From NCBI RefSeq assembly GCF_040049195.1, contig NZ_JBDZDL010000001.1: 64,000 nt of DNA; one strand, given 5' to 3'. Shown here piece by piece: positions 16,627-28,269 of the stretch; the first letter of the stretch is position 1, and every line of letters begins with the position of its first letter. Below the pieces are notes generated by a model. The model worked only from the letters and a program-made list of their open reading frames with translations, was not told the origin of the DNA and did not search any database. This stretch comes from NCEH01 sp040049195 (GTDB lineage: Bacteria > Pseudomonadota > Alphaproteobacteria > Rhizobiales > Xanthobacteraceae). The translations under genes were made by a program, and so were the position numbers.

Positions 16627-17298
16627 TCAGCCGCGCGCCGCCCGCAGGGCCGCCGCCGCCGCCACCGGCCCCAGCACCAGAGCGAACAAGGTGAGGCCGA
16701 TGAGGATGCGGAACGGCGTGCCGAACGGCACAGGTCCGGTCACCGCCGCGCCGGTGGCGGACACCGCGAAGATCAGCACCGGGATCGCCAGCGGCAGCAC
16801 CAGCACCGCGATCAGCAGCCCGCCCCGGCGGAAGGCGCCGGCGAAGGCCGCGCCGATGAGGCCGAGCGCGGTGACCGCCGGCGTGCCCACCAGCAAGGTG
16901 AGAACCACCGCGCCGATCGCCGCCGGTTCCAGATTGAGCATGAGCGCGAGCACCGGCGCTGCCACCACGAGAGGCAGTCCGGTGGCGATCCAATGGGCAA
17001 GTCCCTTGGCCGCCGCCACCAGTTCGAGCGGCAGGGCGGAATGGGCGAGGGCATCCAGCGAGCCGTCCTCCACGTCCGCCGCGAACAGGCGCTCGAGACC
17101 AATCAGGCTGGCGAGCAGCGCGCCGATCCACAAGATCGCCGGGCCGATCCGCGCCAGCAGCACCATGTCCGGCCCCACCGCGAACGGCACGATGGTAATG
17201 ACGGAGAGAAAGAACACGACGCCGAGCCCGGCCCCGCCGCCCGAGCGCAGGGCGAGCGCCATGTCGCGGCGCACCAGCGCAAAGAACGCCGCCATCAT
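16627..17298 (-). CDS. ccmB: Heme exporter protein CcmB
   Basis: A 223-residue integral membrane subunit with about six hydrophobic segments. It is paired with the CcmA ATPase: its ATG overlaps the ccmA stop by 4 bases. The N-terminus AFFALVRRDMALALR and the EDGSLDALAHSALPLE segment are characteristic. CcmAB uses ATP to release holo-CcmE from CcmC. Confidence 0.95.
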   Translation of the reverse strand: MMAAFFALVRRDMALALRSGGGAGLGVVFFLSVITIVPFAVGPDMVLLARIGPAILWIGALLASLIGLERLFAADVEDGSLDALAHSALPLELVAAAKGLAHWIATGLPLVVAAPVLALMLNLEPAAIGAVVLTLLVGTPAVTALGLIGAAFAGAFRRGGLLIAVLVLPLAIPVLIFAVSATGAAVTGPVPFGTPFRILIGLTLFALVLGPVAAAAALRAARG

Positions 17299-17978
17299 GC
17301 GCCGGCCTCCAGTTTCGGGCCGAGCTGAAGGGTGCCGACGCGGGGGCCGAAATCCAGCGGGGCGTGGGTCGCGGCCAGGATCGCCCCGCCCGAATCGAGA
17401 TGTGCCCGGCCAAGTTCTGCGAACCGCGCCTGAGCAGTCACGTCGAGCGCCGTGGTGGGTTCGTCCAGGATCCAGATACGGCGGCGCGACACCAGAAGGC
17501 GGGCGATGGCGAGGCGGCGCTTCTGACCGGCGGACAGAACCGCCACCGGCAGCCGCCCGAGCCCGCCGAGGCCCACCTCTTCCAGGGCCTCCGCGACCGG
17601 TAGGCCGGTGGCGCCGAGCATGGTGCGCCAGAAGGAAAGATTGTCGGCAACGCTCAAGGCGGCTTTCAGCGCGTCGTCATGGCCCAGATAGTGCATCTCT
17701 TCCGTGCAGGACCGCTCCGCTGCGCCTTCGATCAGCGTGACGCGGCCCGATGTCGCGGCCAGAAGGCCGGCGACGATTCGCAGAAGGGAGGATTTTCCCG
17801 CGCCGTTGCGCCCCACCACCACCAAGGCGTGGCCGGCTCTTAGCTCAAAGTCGAGCTTGTCGAACAGCAGCCGGACGCCTCTTTGGCAGGACAGACCCTC
17901 GGCTTTCAGGACCGCGGCGGGAGCTTCCCCAGCGTGCGGGAATGGGCCTTGCGGGTGAATTTTGGATGCATCGCACAT
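17295..17978 (-). CDS. ccmA: Heme ABC exporter ATP-binding protein CcmA
   Basis: A 227-residue ABC ATPase with Walker A GRNGAGKSS (about 56-64), signature LSAGQKRRLA, Walker B IWILDEPTTALD, and an H-loop histidine (ATHAPL). It heads the ccm cluster and is coupled to ccmB. The N-terminus is about 20 residues longer than usual, so a later start is possible. It is divergent from acnA across a 141-base gap that must carry both promoters. Confidence 0.95.
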   Translation of the reverse strand: MCDASKIHPQGPFPHAGEAPAAVLKAEGLSCQRGVRLLFDKLDFELRAGHALVVVGRNGAGKSSLLRIVAGLLAATSGRVTLIEGAAERSCTEEMHYLGHDDALKAALSVADNLSFWRTMLGATGLPVAEALEEVGLGGLGRLPVAVLSAGQKRRLAIARLLVSRRRIWILDEPTTALDVTAQARFAELGRAHLDSGGAILAATHAPLDFGPRVGTLQLGPKLEAGA

Positions 17979-18119
17979 TGAACGTTCTTATCGCATGACC
18001 GCCGTTTGAAATCGCTCTATAAAGCGGCTGAACCGCACCCCTAGGTGGCCCGGCACCTCCTTAGCCCGGTCCTCTAGGCGTGTCGCGTCGGTCGATCATC
18101 GAACCGGAGAAAACGCGCC

Positions 18120-20822
<2,703 letters not shown>

Positions 20823-20863
20823 GGCATGGCGGCCCTGCCGCCATCAGCATTTCACATCCAGAC

Positions 20864-20896
20864 AGCCGCCCGCGGATATCCGCGGGCGGCTTTCTC
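20864..20896 (+). terminator. acnA: Rho-independent terminator after acnA
   Basis: A perfect 26-base palindrome with 13-base arms (GCCGCCCGCGGAT / ATCCGCGGGCGGC) begins about 42 bases after the acnA stop and is followed by TTTCTCATT. Confidence 0.88.
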
Positions 20897-20998
20897 ATTG
20901 CAGCGGCGGCGCGTCTCACTGCGAATTGACTGGCATCAAAGACCTCGCGCGCCTAAGCGTGTGCCACTCACTCTTCGCTATTCGCAGGTCCCGGTGCA

Positions 20999-21805
20999 TT
21001 GAAGAGCCGCCTCCCGTTCCGCCTTTCGATCCTCGGCATGATCGCGCTGACGTGCGCGTTCGCGGCAGGGGGCGCAAGTGCGCAGGGGCAGGCGCCGACT
21101 CCCGCCGCCCCTGCCGCCGCCGCGCCCAAGGCCGTGCTGGAATTGTTCACCAGCCAGGGCTGCGCCTCCTGTCCCCCCGCCGATGCGCTGCTCTCGGAGC
21201 TGGCAGGTGACCCGCAGATCATCGCGCTGACGCTTGCGGTCGATTATTGGGATTATGTCGGCTGGAAGGATACCCTCGCCAAGCATGGGCATTCGGTGCG
21301 CCAGCGCGCCTATGCGGAACAGCGCGGCGACCGGATGATCTATACCCCGCAGATGGTGGTGGATGGCGTCGCTCCGGCAAAGGGCAGCGACAAGGCGGCG
21401 GTCGAAAAGGCCGTGCTGCGCGCCCACGATGCGGGCTCGACCTTGCTGGTGCCGGTCGCGCTGCGTCGCTCCGGCGAGAATTTGGTGGTGGAGGTGGCCG
21501 AGGGGATGGAGCCTGCCAACCCCGGCCATGTTCCGACCGCCGCGGAAGTCTGGCTCTGCCCCATTCTGAGCAGCCATACGGTCGCCATCGGCCGAGGCGA
21601 GAACCAGGGCAAGAACGTCACCTATACAAATGTGGTGCGCGCCTGGGTGAAGCTGGGCAATTGGACCGGGGGGCCCGCGCGCTTCTCGGTGCCGCTCAGC
21701 GAATTCTGGAATGATGGCGTGGATGGCGCGGCTGTGCTCGTGCAGCGCGGCTCATTCCAATCCCCCGGCCCGATTCTCGGGGCCGCGAAGATCGACCTTA
21801 AATAA
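20999..21805 (+). CDS. DUF1223 (thioredoxin-fold) exported protein
   Basis: A 268-residue protein with an N-terminal signal peptide (cleavage near ASA-Q, about residue 29). A thioredoxin-like DUF1223 domain opens with LELFTSQGCASCPPADALL, giving a CxxC pair, followed by the conserved YWDYVGWKD and YTPQMVVDG segments. Periplasmic redox activity is inferred from the fold; no substrate is known. The start is TTG at 20999, with AGG 10 bases upstream. Confidence 0.88.
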   Translation: MKSRLPFRLSILGMIALTCAFAAGGASAQGQAPTPAAPAAAAPKAVLELFTSQGCASCPPADALLSELAGDPQIIALTLAVDYWDYVGWKDTLAKHGHSVRQRAYAEQRGDRMIYTPQMVVDGVAPAKGSDKAAVEKAVLRAHDAGSTLLVPVALRRSGENLVVEVAEGMEPANPGHVPTAAEVWLCPILSSHTVAIGRGENQGKNVTYTNVVRAWVKLGNWTGGPARFSVPLSEFWNDGVDGAAVLVQRGSFQSPGPILGAAKIDLK

Positions 21806-21885
21806 TCCGAGCTTACGCAGCTGGAGCCGCGCGTGTGACCGATCTCGGATCGATCTGCACTGTCGGCCGTCCTGCGCGCGGGCAA

Positions 21886-21914
21886 TAAAAAAGGCCGCTT
21901 GCGCGGCCCTTGAA
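21886..21914 (-). terminator. Minus-strand Rho-independent terminator
   Basis: Read leftwards, GGGCCGC and GCGGCC form a stem around a GCAA loop and are followed by TTTTTTATT. It points away from DUF1223 and sits just after the stop of the 71-codon minus-strand ORF, supporting transcription on that strand. Confidence 0.75.
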
Positions 21915-21916
21915 AG

Positions 21917-22132
21917 TTAGAAACTTGAAGGATGCGTAGCAGTGGCCGGTTCGCCTGTCACCCCGGGGGGCTGGGGGGCTGGGATAGACCGAAGCGACTG
22001 CGAACCGGCCCTGCTACGTTTTTGACTTTGCCTGCGGCGCTTGTCGAGGGAAGGGCCGAATTCCGGCGAGACTGTGATGGTCGTTGACGACCCCGTGATC
22101 GTGTTTCCGCCTACAGCCAGCCGGCTATTCAA
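21917..22132 (-). CDS. Hypothetical 71-residue protein
   Basis: A minus-strand ORF of 71 codons, rich in Ser, Thr, Arg and Pro. It has a GGNTITGSSTTITVSPEFGP stretch, then a basic KRRRQSQKRSR segment. I do not recognise a family. It is followed almost directly by an intrinsic terminator on the same strand, and its composition is less GC-skewed than the usual shadow ORFs here. The TTG start at 22132 is uncertain because AAGGGGA abuts it; a later start is possible. A long inverted repeat (21935-22018) lies within it, so a structured RNA is the alternative. Confidence 0.45.
   Translation of the reverse strand: MNSRLAVGGNTITGSSTTITVSPEFGPSLDKRRRQSQKRSRAGSQSLRSIPAPQPPGVTGEPATATHPSSF
21935..22023. 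repeat. Long inverted repeat with T-tract
   Basis: CGTAGCAG-T-GGCCGGTTCGC (21935-21954) pairs with GCGAACCGGCC-CTGCTACG (22000-22018): 19 base pairs with a single bulged T, around a 45-base loop. On the plus strand it is followed by TTTTT, so it may also end DUF1223 transcription. On the minus strand it is internal to the 71-codon ORF. Confidence 0.7.
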
Positions 22133-22191
22133 TCCCCTTGAACCCGGCGGCGATGACGGCGATCATGGGATGTCTGCACCTTGGAGGTCCG

Positions 22192-22548
22192 ATGGGAATC
22201 GTTGAGCCCATACGTCCCGCCCGTCCGCCAGCACCGACGCCCCAGGCCTCGCCCGCGCTCGTCACGTTCGACCGACGGGAGCTGGACCGGATCCTCGACC
22301 TTTATGGCCGCATGGTCGCTGCGGGCGAATGGCGCGATTACGCGATCGATTTCCTCAAGGACAAGGCGGTGTTCTCGATCTTCCGCCGCTCGCTCGACGT
22401 GCCGCTGTACCGCATCGAGAAAGACCCCAAGCTCGCGCGCAAGCAGGGCGCTTATTGCGTGGTGTCCCAGACCGGGCTGATCCTGAAGCGCGGCCACGAA
22501 TTGCCGCGCGTTCTCGCGGTCCTGGAAAAGCCCCTCGCTGCGGTCTGA
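22192..22548 (+). CDS. DUF2794 family protein
   Basis: A 118-residue cytoplasmic protein with a proline-rich N-terminus (1-25) and a conserved DUF2794 core: FDRRELDRILDLYGRM, then AIDFLKDKAVFSIFRR and YRIEKDPKLAR. A strong GGAGG lies 5 bases before the ATG at 22192. No function is known for the family; it is typical of Hyphomicrobiales. It lies just upstream of polA in the same direction. Confidence 0.88.
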   Translation: MGIVEPIRPARPPAPTPQASPALVTFDRRELDRILDLYGRMVAAGEWRDYAIDFLKDKAVFSIFRRSLDVPLYRIEKDPKLARKQGAYCVVSQTGLILKRGHELPRVLAVLEKPLAAV

Positions 22549-22646
22549 CCCTTGCGTCCGGCGCGGCCGGCAACAGGGCGGTCTGGGAAGGGTTGTCGGC
22601 GGGCGGGCGCTCGGGCATCGTGCGCGCCTTGCCATTGGATGCCCGG

Positions 22647-25600
22647 ATGTCACACGCTCCCAGCCCGATCAAACCCGGCGATCACGTCTTCCTTGTGGAT
22701 GGTTCGTCGTTCGTCTTCCGGGCCTATTTCCAGTCGATCAACCAGGACCGGAAGTATAATTTCCGCTCCGACCGGCTGCCGACGGGAGCGGTGCGTCTGT
22801 TCTGCACCAAGCTGTTCCAGTTCATCCGCGAGGGCGCCATGGGCATCAAGCCCACGCACCTCGCCATCATCTTCGACAAGAGCGAAGACTCGTTCCGGCG
22901 CGAGATCTATCCCGCCTACAAGGCCAACCGTTCCGAGCCGCCACCGGAACTGATTCCCCAGTTTCCGCTGATGCGTGAGGCGGTGCGGGCGTTCGGCCTG
23001 ATTCCGGTGGAGATGGCCCGCTTCGAGGCCGACGACCTGATTGCCACCTATGCCAAGCAGGCTGCCGCCGCCGGCGCCGACGTGCTGATCGTCTCCGCCG
23101 ACAAGGACCTGATGCAGGTGGTGGGCGATCGCATCGGCATGTACGACCCGGCTTCGGGCGAGGCCGGCGGGCGCGGCGCCCGGCCGGAGCGGCGCATCGG
23201 CCTTGGCGAGGTGCTGGAATATTTTGGCGTCCCGCCGGAGAAGGTGACCGATGTCCAGGCGCTGGCGGGGGATTCCACCGACAATGTGCCCGGCGTGCCC
23301 GGCATCGGCATCAAAACCGCCGCCACGCTCATCCAGGAATATGGCGATCTCGAAACCCTGCTGGCGCGGGCCGGCGAGATCAAGCAGGTGAAGCGCCGCG
23401 AATCGCTGCTGAACCCGGAGAATGTGGAGAAGGCCCGCATCTCCAAGCGGTTGGTGACGCTGGATTGCGCCGTGCCCGTGGAGGTGCCGCTGTCCGATTT
23501 GGTGCTGGAGCAGCCCGACGGCAAGCGCCTCATCGCCTTCCTGAAGGCCATGGAATTCACCACCATCACCCGCCGGGCCGCCGAGGCGTTCGGCGTCGAT
23601 GCGGGCGCTATCGACGCCGATCCGGCGCTGGCGCCGAGCTCGACGGGCGGCCTGTTCGGCGCGGAAGAGGATGGCGCCGCGACCCCTGCCCTCGCGCCGG
23701 CACAGGCCTCCGCGCCAGCGAACGGCGCGGGTTCCGCCAACGGCCGGCCGAACGTGCTCAACCCGGCCGATCTGGTGGCGGCGCGGGTGCAGGAGGCGCG
23801 CTCCACCAAGGTGGATCGCAGCCGGTACCGCATGTTGACGGATCTGGCCGAACTCCAGGCCTGGTGCGCCCGCGCCATCGACCAGGGTTACGTCGCCTTC
23901 GACACGGAGAGTACCTCCGTCGATCCGCAGTCGGCGGATCTTGTCGGCGTTTCGCTGGCCCTCGCACCCAACGAGGCCTGCTACATCCCGCTTGCCCATC
24001 GCGGGGCGGGCGACGGCCTGTTTGAGGAAGGGCTCCTGCCGGGCCAGATCCCGTTCCAGGATGCCCTCGCCGCGCTGAAGGGCGTGCTGGAAGACCGCGG
24101 TACGCTGAAGATCGCCCACAATGCCAAATATGACGTCGCCCTGCTGGCGCGCCATGGCATCGAGGTGGCCCCATTCGACTGCACCATGTGCATGTCCTAT
24201 GCCCTCGATGCCGGCAAGGGCAACCACGGCATGGACGAGCTTTCGGTGCGCCATCTCGGCCATACGCCCATCGCGTTCACGGAAGTGGCGGGCAAGGGCA
24301 AGGGGCAGGTGACGTTCGACCGGGTCGCGCTCGAACCAGCAACCTCCTATGCCGCAGAAGACGCCGACGTGACCTTGCGCCTGTGGCGCGTGTTCAAGCC
24401 GCGCCTCGTAGCGGATGGCATGAGCACGGTCTATGAGACGCTGGAGCGGCCGCTCATTCCCGTTCTGGTGCGCATGGAAGGGCGCGGCATCGCCATCGAC
24501 CGGCCAATCCTCGGCCGCCTCTCCAGCGAGTTCGCCCAGGGCGCGGCGCGGATCGAGGACGAGATCGCGGAAATTCTGGGCGGCGAGCGGCTGAACATCG
24601 GCTCGCCCAAGCAGATCGGCGACGTCTTGTTCGGCCGCCTCGGCCTGCCCGGCGCCACCAAGACACCGACCGGCGCCTGGTCCACCAAGGCCAACGTGCT
24701 GGAGGAGTTGGCGGAGGCCGGCCACACCCTGCCGCAGAAGATCCTGGACTGGCGCCAGCTCGCGAAGCTGCGCTCCACCTATACCGACGCCTTGCCCAAT
24801 TATGTGAATGCGCGCACGAAGCGCGTCCACACCTCCTATGCGCTGGCGGCGACCACCACCGGGCGGCTCTCTTCCTCCGAGCCGAACCTCCAGAACATTC
24901 CGATCCGCACCGAGGAAGGCCGCCGCATCCGTCGCGCCTTCGTCGCCGAACCGGGGCGGCTGCTGGTTTCGGCGGATTATTCGCAGATCGAGCTGCGGCT
25001 GCTGGCGGAGATCGCGGATATTCCGCGCCTGCGCGAAGCCTTCCAGGAGGGGCTGGACATCCACGCCATGACGGCCTCCGAAATGTTCGGCGTGCCGGTG
25101 GAGGGCATGCCTGCCGAAGTGCGCCGGCGCGCCAAGGCGATCAATTTCGGCATCATCTACGGCATTTCGGCGTTCGGCCTCGCCAACCAGCTGGGCATCG
25201 GGCGCGAGGAGGCGGGGCTTTATATCCGCCGCTATTTCGAGCGCTTCCCCGGCATCCGCGCCTATATGGACGAGACCAAGACCTTCTGCCGCGAGCATGG
25301 GTATGTGGAAACCCTGTTTGGCCGGCGCTGCCATTATCCCGATATCGCGGCGTCCAACCCCTCGATCCGCGCCTTCAACGAGCGCGCCGCCATCAATGCC
25401 CGCCTTCAGGGCACGGCGGCGGACATCATCCGCCGCGCCATGGTGCGCATGGAGCCGGCGCTGAAGCAGGCGGGCCTTTCCGCCCAGATGCTGCTTCAGG
25501 TGCATGACGAACTGGTGTTCGAGGTGCCGGAAGCGGAGGCGCAGGCGACGCTGCCGGTGGTGAAGCATGTCATGGAGCAGGCCGCCCTCCCGGCCGTGGC

Positions 25601-25661
25601 GCTCGCCGTGCCCCTGAAGGTGGAAGCCCATGCCGCCGCCAATTGGGAAGAGGCACACTGA
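22647..25661 (+). CDS. polA: DNA polymerase I
   Basis: 1004 residues with all three domains. The 5' nuclease covers about 1-310 (VDGSSFVFRAY; ADDLIATYAK; SADKDLMQ; GVPGIGIKTA). The 3'-5' exonuclease, about 395-600, has intact catalytic residues: FDTES (D419, E421), AHNAKYD and YAAEDAD. The polymerase has motif A SADYSQIELRL (D777), motif B RRRAKAINFGIIYG, and motif C LQVHDELVFE (D954). It should therefore proofread. It fills gaps after excision repair and replaces RNA primers. A low-complexity Ala/Pro linker lies at about 330-380. Confidence 0.98.
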   Translation: MSHAPSPIKPGDHVFLVDGSSFVFRAYFQSINQDRKYNFRSDRLPTGAVRLFCTKLFQFIREGAMGIKPTHLAIIFDKSEDSFRREIYPAYKANRSEPPPELIPQFPLMREAVRAFGLIPVEMARFEADDLIATYAKQAAAAGADVLIVSADKDLMQVVGDRIGMYDPASGEAGGRGARPERRIGLGEVLEYFGVPPEKVTDVQALAGDSTDNVPGVPGIGIKTAATLIQEYGDLETLLARAGEIKQVKRRESLLNPENVEKARISKRLVTLDCAVPVEVPLSDLVLEQPDGKRLIAFLKAMEFTTITRRAAEAFGVDAGAIDADPALAPSSTGGLFGAEEDGAATPALAPAQASAPANGAGSANGRPNVLNPADLVAARVQEARSTKVDRSRYRMLTDLAELQAWCARAIDQGYVAFDTESTSVDPQSADLVGVSLALAPNEACYIPLAHRGAGDGLFEEGLLPGQIPFQDALAALKGVLEDRGTLKIAHNAKYDVALLARHGIEVAPFDCTMCMSYALDAGKGNHGMDELSVRHLGHTPIAFTEVAGKGKGQVTFDRVALEPATSYAAEDADVTLRLWRVFKPRLVADGMSTVYETLERPLIPVLVRMEGRGIAIDRPILGRLSSEFAQGAARIEDEIAEILGGERLNIGSPKQIGDVLFGRLGLPGATKTPTGAWSTKANVLEELAEAGHTLPQKILDWRQLAKLRSTYTDALPNYVNARTKRVHTSYALAATTTGRLSSSEPNLQNIPIRTEEGRRIRRAFVAEPGRLLVSADYSQIELRLLAEIADIPRLREAFQEGLDIHAMTASEMFGVPVEGMPAEVRRRAKAINFGIIYGISAFGLANQLGIGREEAGLYIRRYFERFPGIRAYMDETKTFCREHGYVETLFGRRCHYPDIAASNPSIRAFNERAAINARLQGTAADIIRRAMVRMEPALKQAGLSAQMLLQVHDELVFEVPEAEAQATLPVVKHVMEQAALPAVALAVPLKVEAHAAANWEEAH

Positions 25662-25662
25662 T

Positions 25663-25715
25663 TTTCAACGAATTTTGAATGTTGAAATGATTAAACCACA
25701 TTTAAGACGTTGAAT
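25663..25715. promoter_or_regulatory. AT-rich inverted repeat between polA and cysG
   Basis: TTTCAAC (25663-25669) and GTTGAAA (25681-25687) form an inverted repeat spaced by 11 bases, and a third GTTGAA copy lies at 25709-25714. The roughly 60-base stretch is AT-rich in a GC-rich genome and lies upstream of cysG, so it may be a promoter/operator. The binding protein is unknown. Confidence 0.4.
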
Positions 25716-25851
25716 AGGCGCGGGCGCGGCGTCATAACAGGCGCGACGCCCCACGCTTGGCAAAACCAGGCGATGGGCACAGACTGATGGACCCCGGACG
25801 CAGCCCGCAGGTGCAGCGCAGGGGTTTCCAACGCGACGGAGTTTCAAACCC

Positions 25852-27348
25852 ATGGCCTCTGGGCCTGCCGACAAGCCATCCCTCTCCGGTCGCGCGCCCC
25901 GCGAGCGCAGCGGCGCCCGCATGGACAAGCTCGCGCGGCTGCCGGTGTTCTTCGCCCTCGCCGGCAAGCGCGTGGTGGTGGCCGGCGGCACGGAGCCCGC
26001 GGTCTGGAAGGCGGAACTGCTCTCCGCCGCCGGCGCCCAGGTGGAGGTGATCGCCGCCGCGCCGTGCGAGGAGATGCGCGCGCTCGCGCAATCGGCTCCG
26101 GACGGCCCCATCGCGCTGGTCGAACGGGCCTGGATCGCGCAGGACCTGGTCGGCGCGGCGCTTGCCATCGCCGACGCGGAGGATGAGGCGGAAGCCGCCC
26201 GTTTCGCCGCCGCCGCCCGCGCGGCCGGCGTGCCGGTGAACGTGGTGGACAAGCCGGCCTTCTGCGATTTCGCCTTCGGTGCCATCGTCAATCGCTCGCC
26301 TCTGGTTGTGGGCATTTCCACTGATGGCGCGGCCCCCGTGTTCGGGCAGGCGGTGCGGGCCAAGATCGAGGCGCTCCTGCCGCCGGGCTTCAAGGCGTGG
26401 GCGCAGGCGGCGCAATCCTGGCGCGGGGCGGTTGCCGCCCTCGGCCTCAGCTTTCACGGCCGCCGCCGCTTCTGGGAGCAATTTTCCGCCCGCGCCATGT
26501 TCGCGCCCGACCAGCCGCCGGGCGAGGACGACCGCGCCGCCCTGTTGGCCGACGCCGAAAGCACGCGCGCCGCGCCCGACAGCGGCTCGGTGGTCCTGGT
26601 GGGCGCGGGGCCGGGCGATCCCGAACTGCTGACCTTGAAGGCGGTGCGGGTGCTGCAATCCGCCGAAGTGGTGCTCTATGACGACCTCGTCTCCCCGCAG
26701 GTGCTGGATTTCGCGCGGCGCGAGGCGAAGAAGATGCTGGTGGGCAAGACCGGCTATCGCCCGTCCTGCAAGCAGGACGACATCAACGCGTTGATGGTGT
26801 CGCTGGCGAAGGAAGGCCGGCGGGTGGTGCGCCTGAAGGGCGGCGACCCCATGATCTTCGGCCGCGCGGGTGAAGAGATCACCGCCTGCCGCCTCGCCGG
26901 CATTCCGGTGGAAGTGGTGCCCGGCATTTCCTCCGCCCAGGGCGTGGCGAGCCGGCTGACCACATCGCTCACCCATCGCGACCACGCCCGGCGCCTGCAA
27001 TTCGTCACCGCCCATGCCCGCGACGGCAAGCTGCCGAAGGATCTCGATTTTCACGCTTTGTCGGACGCGGCCGCGACCACGGTGGTCTACATGCCGCGCC
27101 GGACCTTGCCGGAACTGGTGGAAAAGCTCGCCGCCGCCGGCACGGATCTCGCCGTTCCCGCTTTGGCGGTGTTTTCCGCGACGCGGCCGGACGAGCGAGT
27201 GGTGCACGCACCTCTCGGCGGCCTGTCTGCGGCCATCGATGCCGCCATCGAGGCCGGCGCCCAGGGGCCGTGCCTCGTTCTCTATGGCTATGCGCTGAGC
27301 GAAGGCATCGCGGCCGCCGCGGCGCCGCGGGCGGCTTCGGCCGGCTGA
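25852..27348 (+). CDS. cysG: Siroheme synthase (precorrin-2 dehydrogenase / uroporphyrinogen-III methyltransferase)
   Basis: A 498-residue two-part enzyme making siroheme for sulfite and nitrite reductases. The N-terminal dehydrogenase/ferrochelatase part (about 24-235) has the NAD-binding KRVVVAGG segment and VNVVDKPAFCDFAFGAIV. The C-terminal methyltransferase part (about 242-485) has VGAGPGDPELLTLKAVR, RLKGGDPMIFGRAGEE and VPGISSAQGVAS. The ATG at 25852 gives a 23-residue N-terminal extension; ATG 25921 is an alternative start. Here it is not adjacent to the sulfite reductase genes. Confidence 0.95.
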   Translation: MASGPADKPSLSGRAPRERSGARMDKLARLPVFFALAGKRVVVAGGTEPAVWKAELLSAAGAQVEVIAAAPCEEMRALAQSAPDGPIALVERAWIAQDLVGAALAIADAEDEAEAARFAAAARAAGVPVNVVDKPAFCDFAFGAIVNRSPLVVGISTDGAAPVFGQAVRAKIEALLPPGFKAWAQAAQSWRGAVAALGLSFHGRRRFWEQFSARAMFAPDQPPGEDDRAALLADAESTRAAPDSGSVVLVGAGPGDPELLTLKAVRVLQSAEVVLYDDLVSPQVLDFARREAKKMLVGKTGYRPSCKQDDINALMVSLAKEGRRVVRLKGGDPMIFGRAGEEITACRLAGIPVEVVPGISSAQGVASRLTTSLTHRDHARRLQFVTAHARDGKLPKDLDFHALSDAAATTVVYMPRRTLPELVEKLAAAGTDLAVPALAVFSATRPDERVVHAPLGGLSAAIDAAIEAGAQGPCLVLYGYALSEGIAAAAAPRAASAG

Positions 27349-27427
27349 ACGGCCCCGGCCCCGCATTGGGCAGGCGCGTCCGGCCTCCTATCTATGGGTG
27401 AGGCCGGCGGGACGAAGGACAGGGTGA

Positions 27428-28240
27428 ATGGCGTTTTCCACGGACGAGATCGAGCGCTATGCCCGCCATATCGTGTTGCACGACGTGGGCGGGCCGGGCC
27501 AGCAGAAGCTGAAGGCCGCGCGAGTGCTGGTGGTGGGCGCAGGCGGGCTCGGCGCGCCGGTGCTGCTGTATCTGGCGGCGGCGGGCGTGGGCACGCTGGT
27601 GCTGGTGGATGACGACGAAGTCTCGCTCTCCAACCTGCAGCGACAAGTGATCCATCGCACGCAGGATATCGGCCGCCCCAAGGTGGAAAGCGCGCGCGAC
27701 GCGGTGGCCGCCCTCAACCCTCATGTGGAGATGGTGCTGCACCAGGGCCGGCTCGACGCCAGCAACGCGCTCGATCTGATTCGCGATGTGGACGTGGTGG
27801 TGGACGGATCGGACAATTTCGCCACCCGCTATCTGGTCTCGGACGCCTGCGTATTGGCGGGCAAGCCGCTGGTGACGGCCGCGCTCGGCACTTTCGATGC
27901 GACCCTCACCACCATTCGCGCCCATGAGACCGGGCCGGACGGGACGCCGAACCCGACCTATCGCTGCCTGTTCCCGGAGCCGCCGCCGCCCGGCACGGTC
28001 GCGCCCTGCGCCGAAGCCGGCGTGCTAGGTGCCTTGGCGGGGCTGGCCGGTTCGCTCGCGGCCCTGGAAGTGATCCGCGCCATCGTCGGCTTCGGCGAGG
28101 GGCTGGTGGGCAAGCTGCTGATGATCGACGCCCGCTCCATGCGCTTCGAGACGCTGAGCTATGCCTATGACCCGGAAAACCCGCTCACCGGCACGGGAAC
28201 GCGCATCACCGATCTGTCGGAGCATGTGAAGGCGGCGTGA
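27428..28240 (+). CDS. moeB: MoeB/ThiF/HesA-type adenylating enzyme
   Basis: A 270-residue E1-like enzyme that adenylates the C-terminus of a small sulfur carrier (MoaD or ThiS). It has the ATP loop VVGAGGLGAPVL, DDDEVSLSNLQRQ, the GSDNFATRYL segment and a catalytic-Cys region TVAPCAEAGVLG. The two CxxC zinc pairs of E. coli MoeB are not present: YRC retains one Cys and the C-terminal pair is missing. The protein therefore probably folds without zinc. Whether it serves molybdopterin or thiamine synthesis is not certain. Confidence 0.88.
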   Translation: MAFSTDEIERYARHIVLHDVGGPGQQKLKAARVLVVGAGGLGAPVLLYLAAAGVGTLVLVDDDEVSLSNLQRQVIHRTQDIGRPKVESARDAVAALNPHVEMVLHQGRLDASNALDLIRDVDVVVDGSDNFATRYLVSDACVLAGKPLVTAALGTFDATLTTIRAHETGPDGTPNPTYRCLFPEPPPPGTVAPCAEAGVLGALAGLAGSLAALEVIRAIVGFGEGLVGKLLMIDARSMRFETLSYAYDPENPLTGTGTRITDLSEHVKAA

Positions 28241-28269
28241 GATCCGGCTCCGCAGCCGAACTCCGCCCC

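Noticed and set aside
22650..25658. 1002-codon minus-strand ORF
   Set aside because: Antisense to polA, no recognisable domain.
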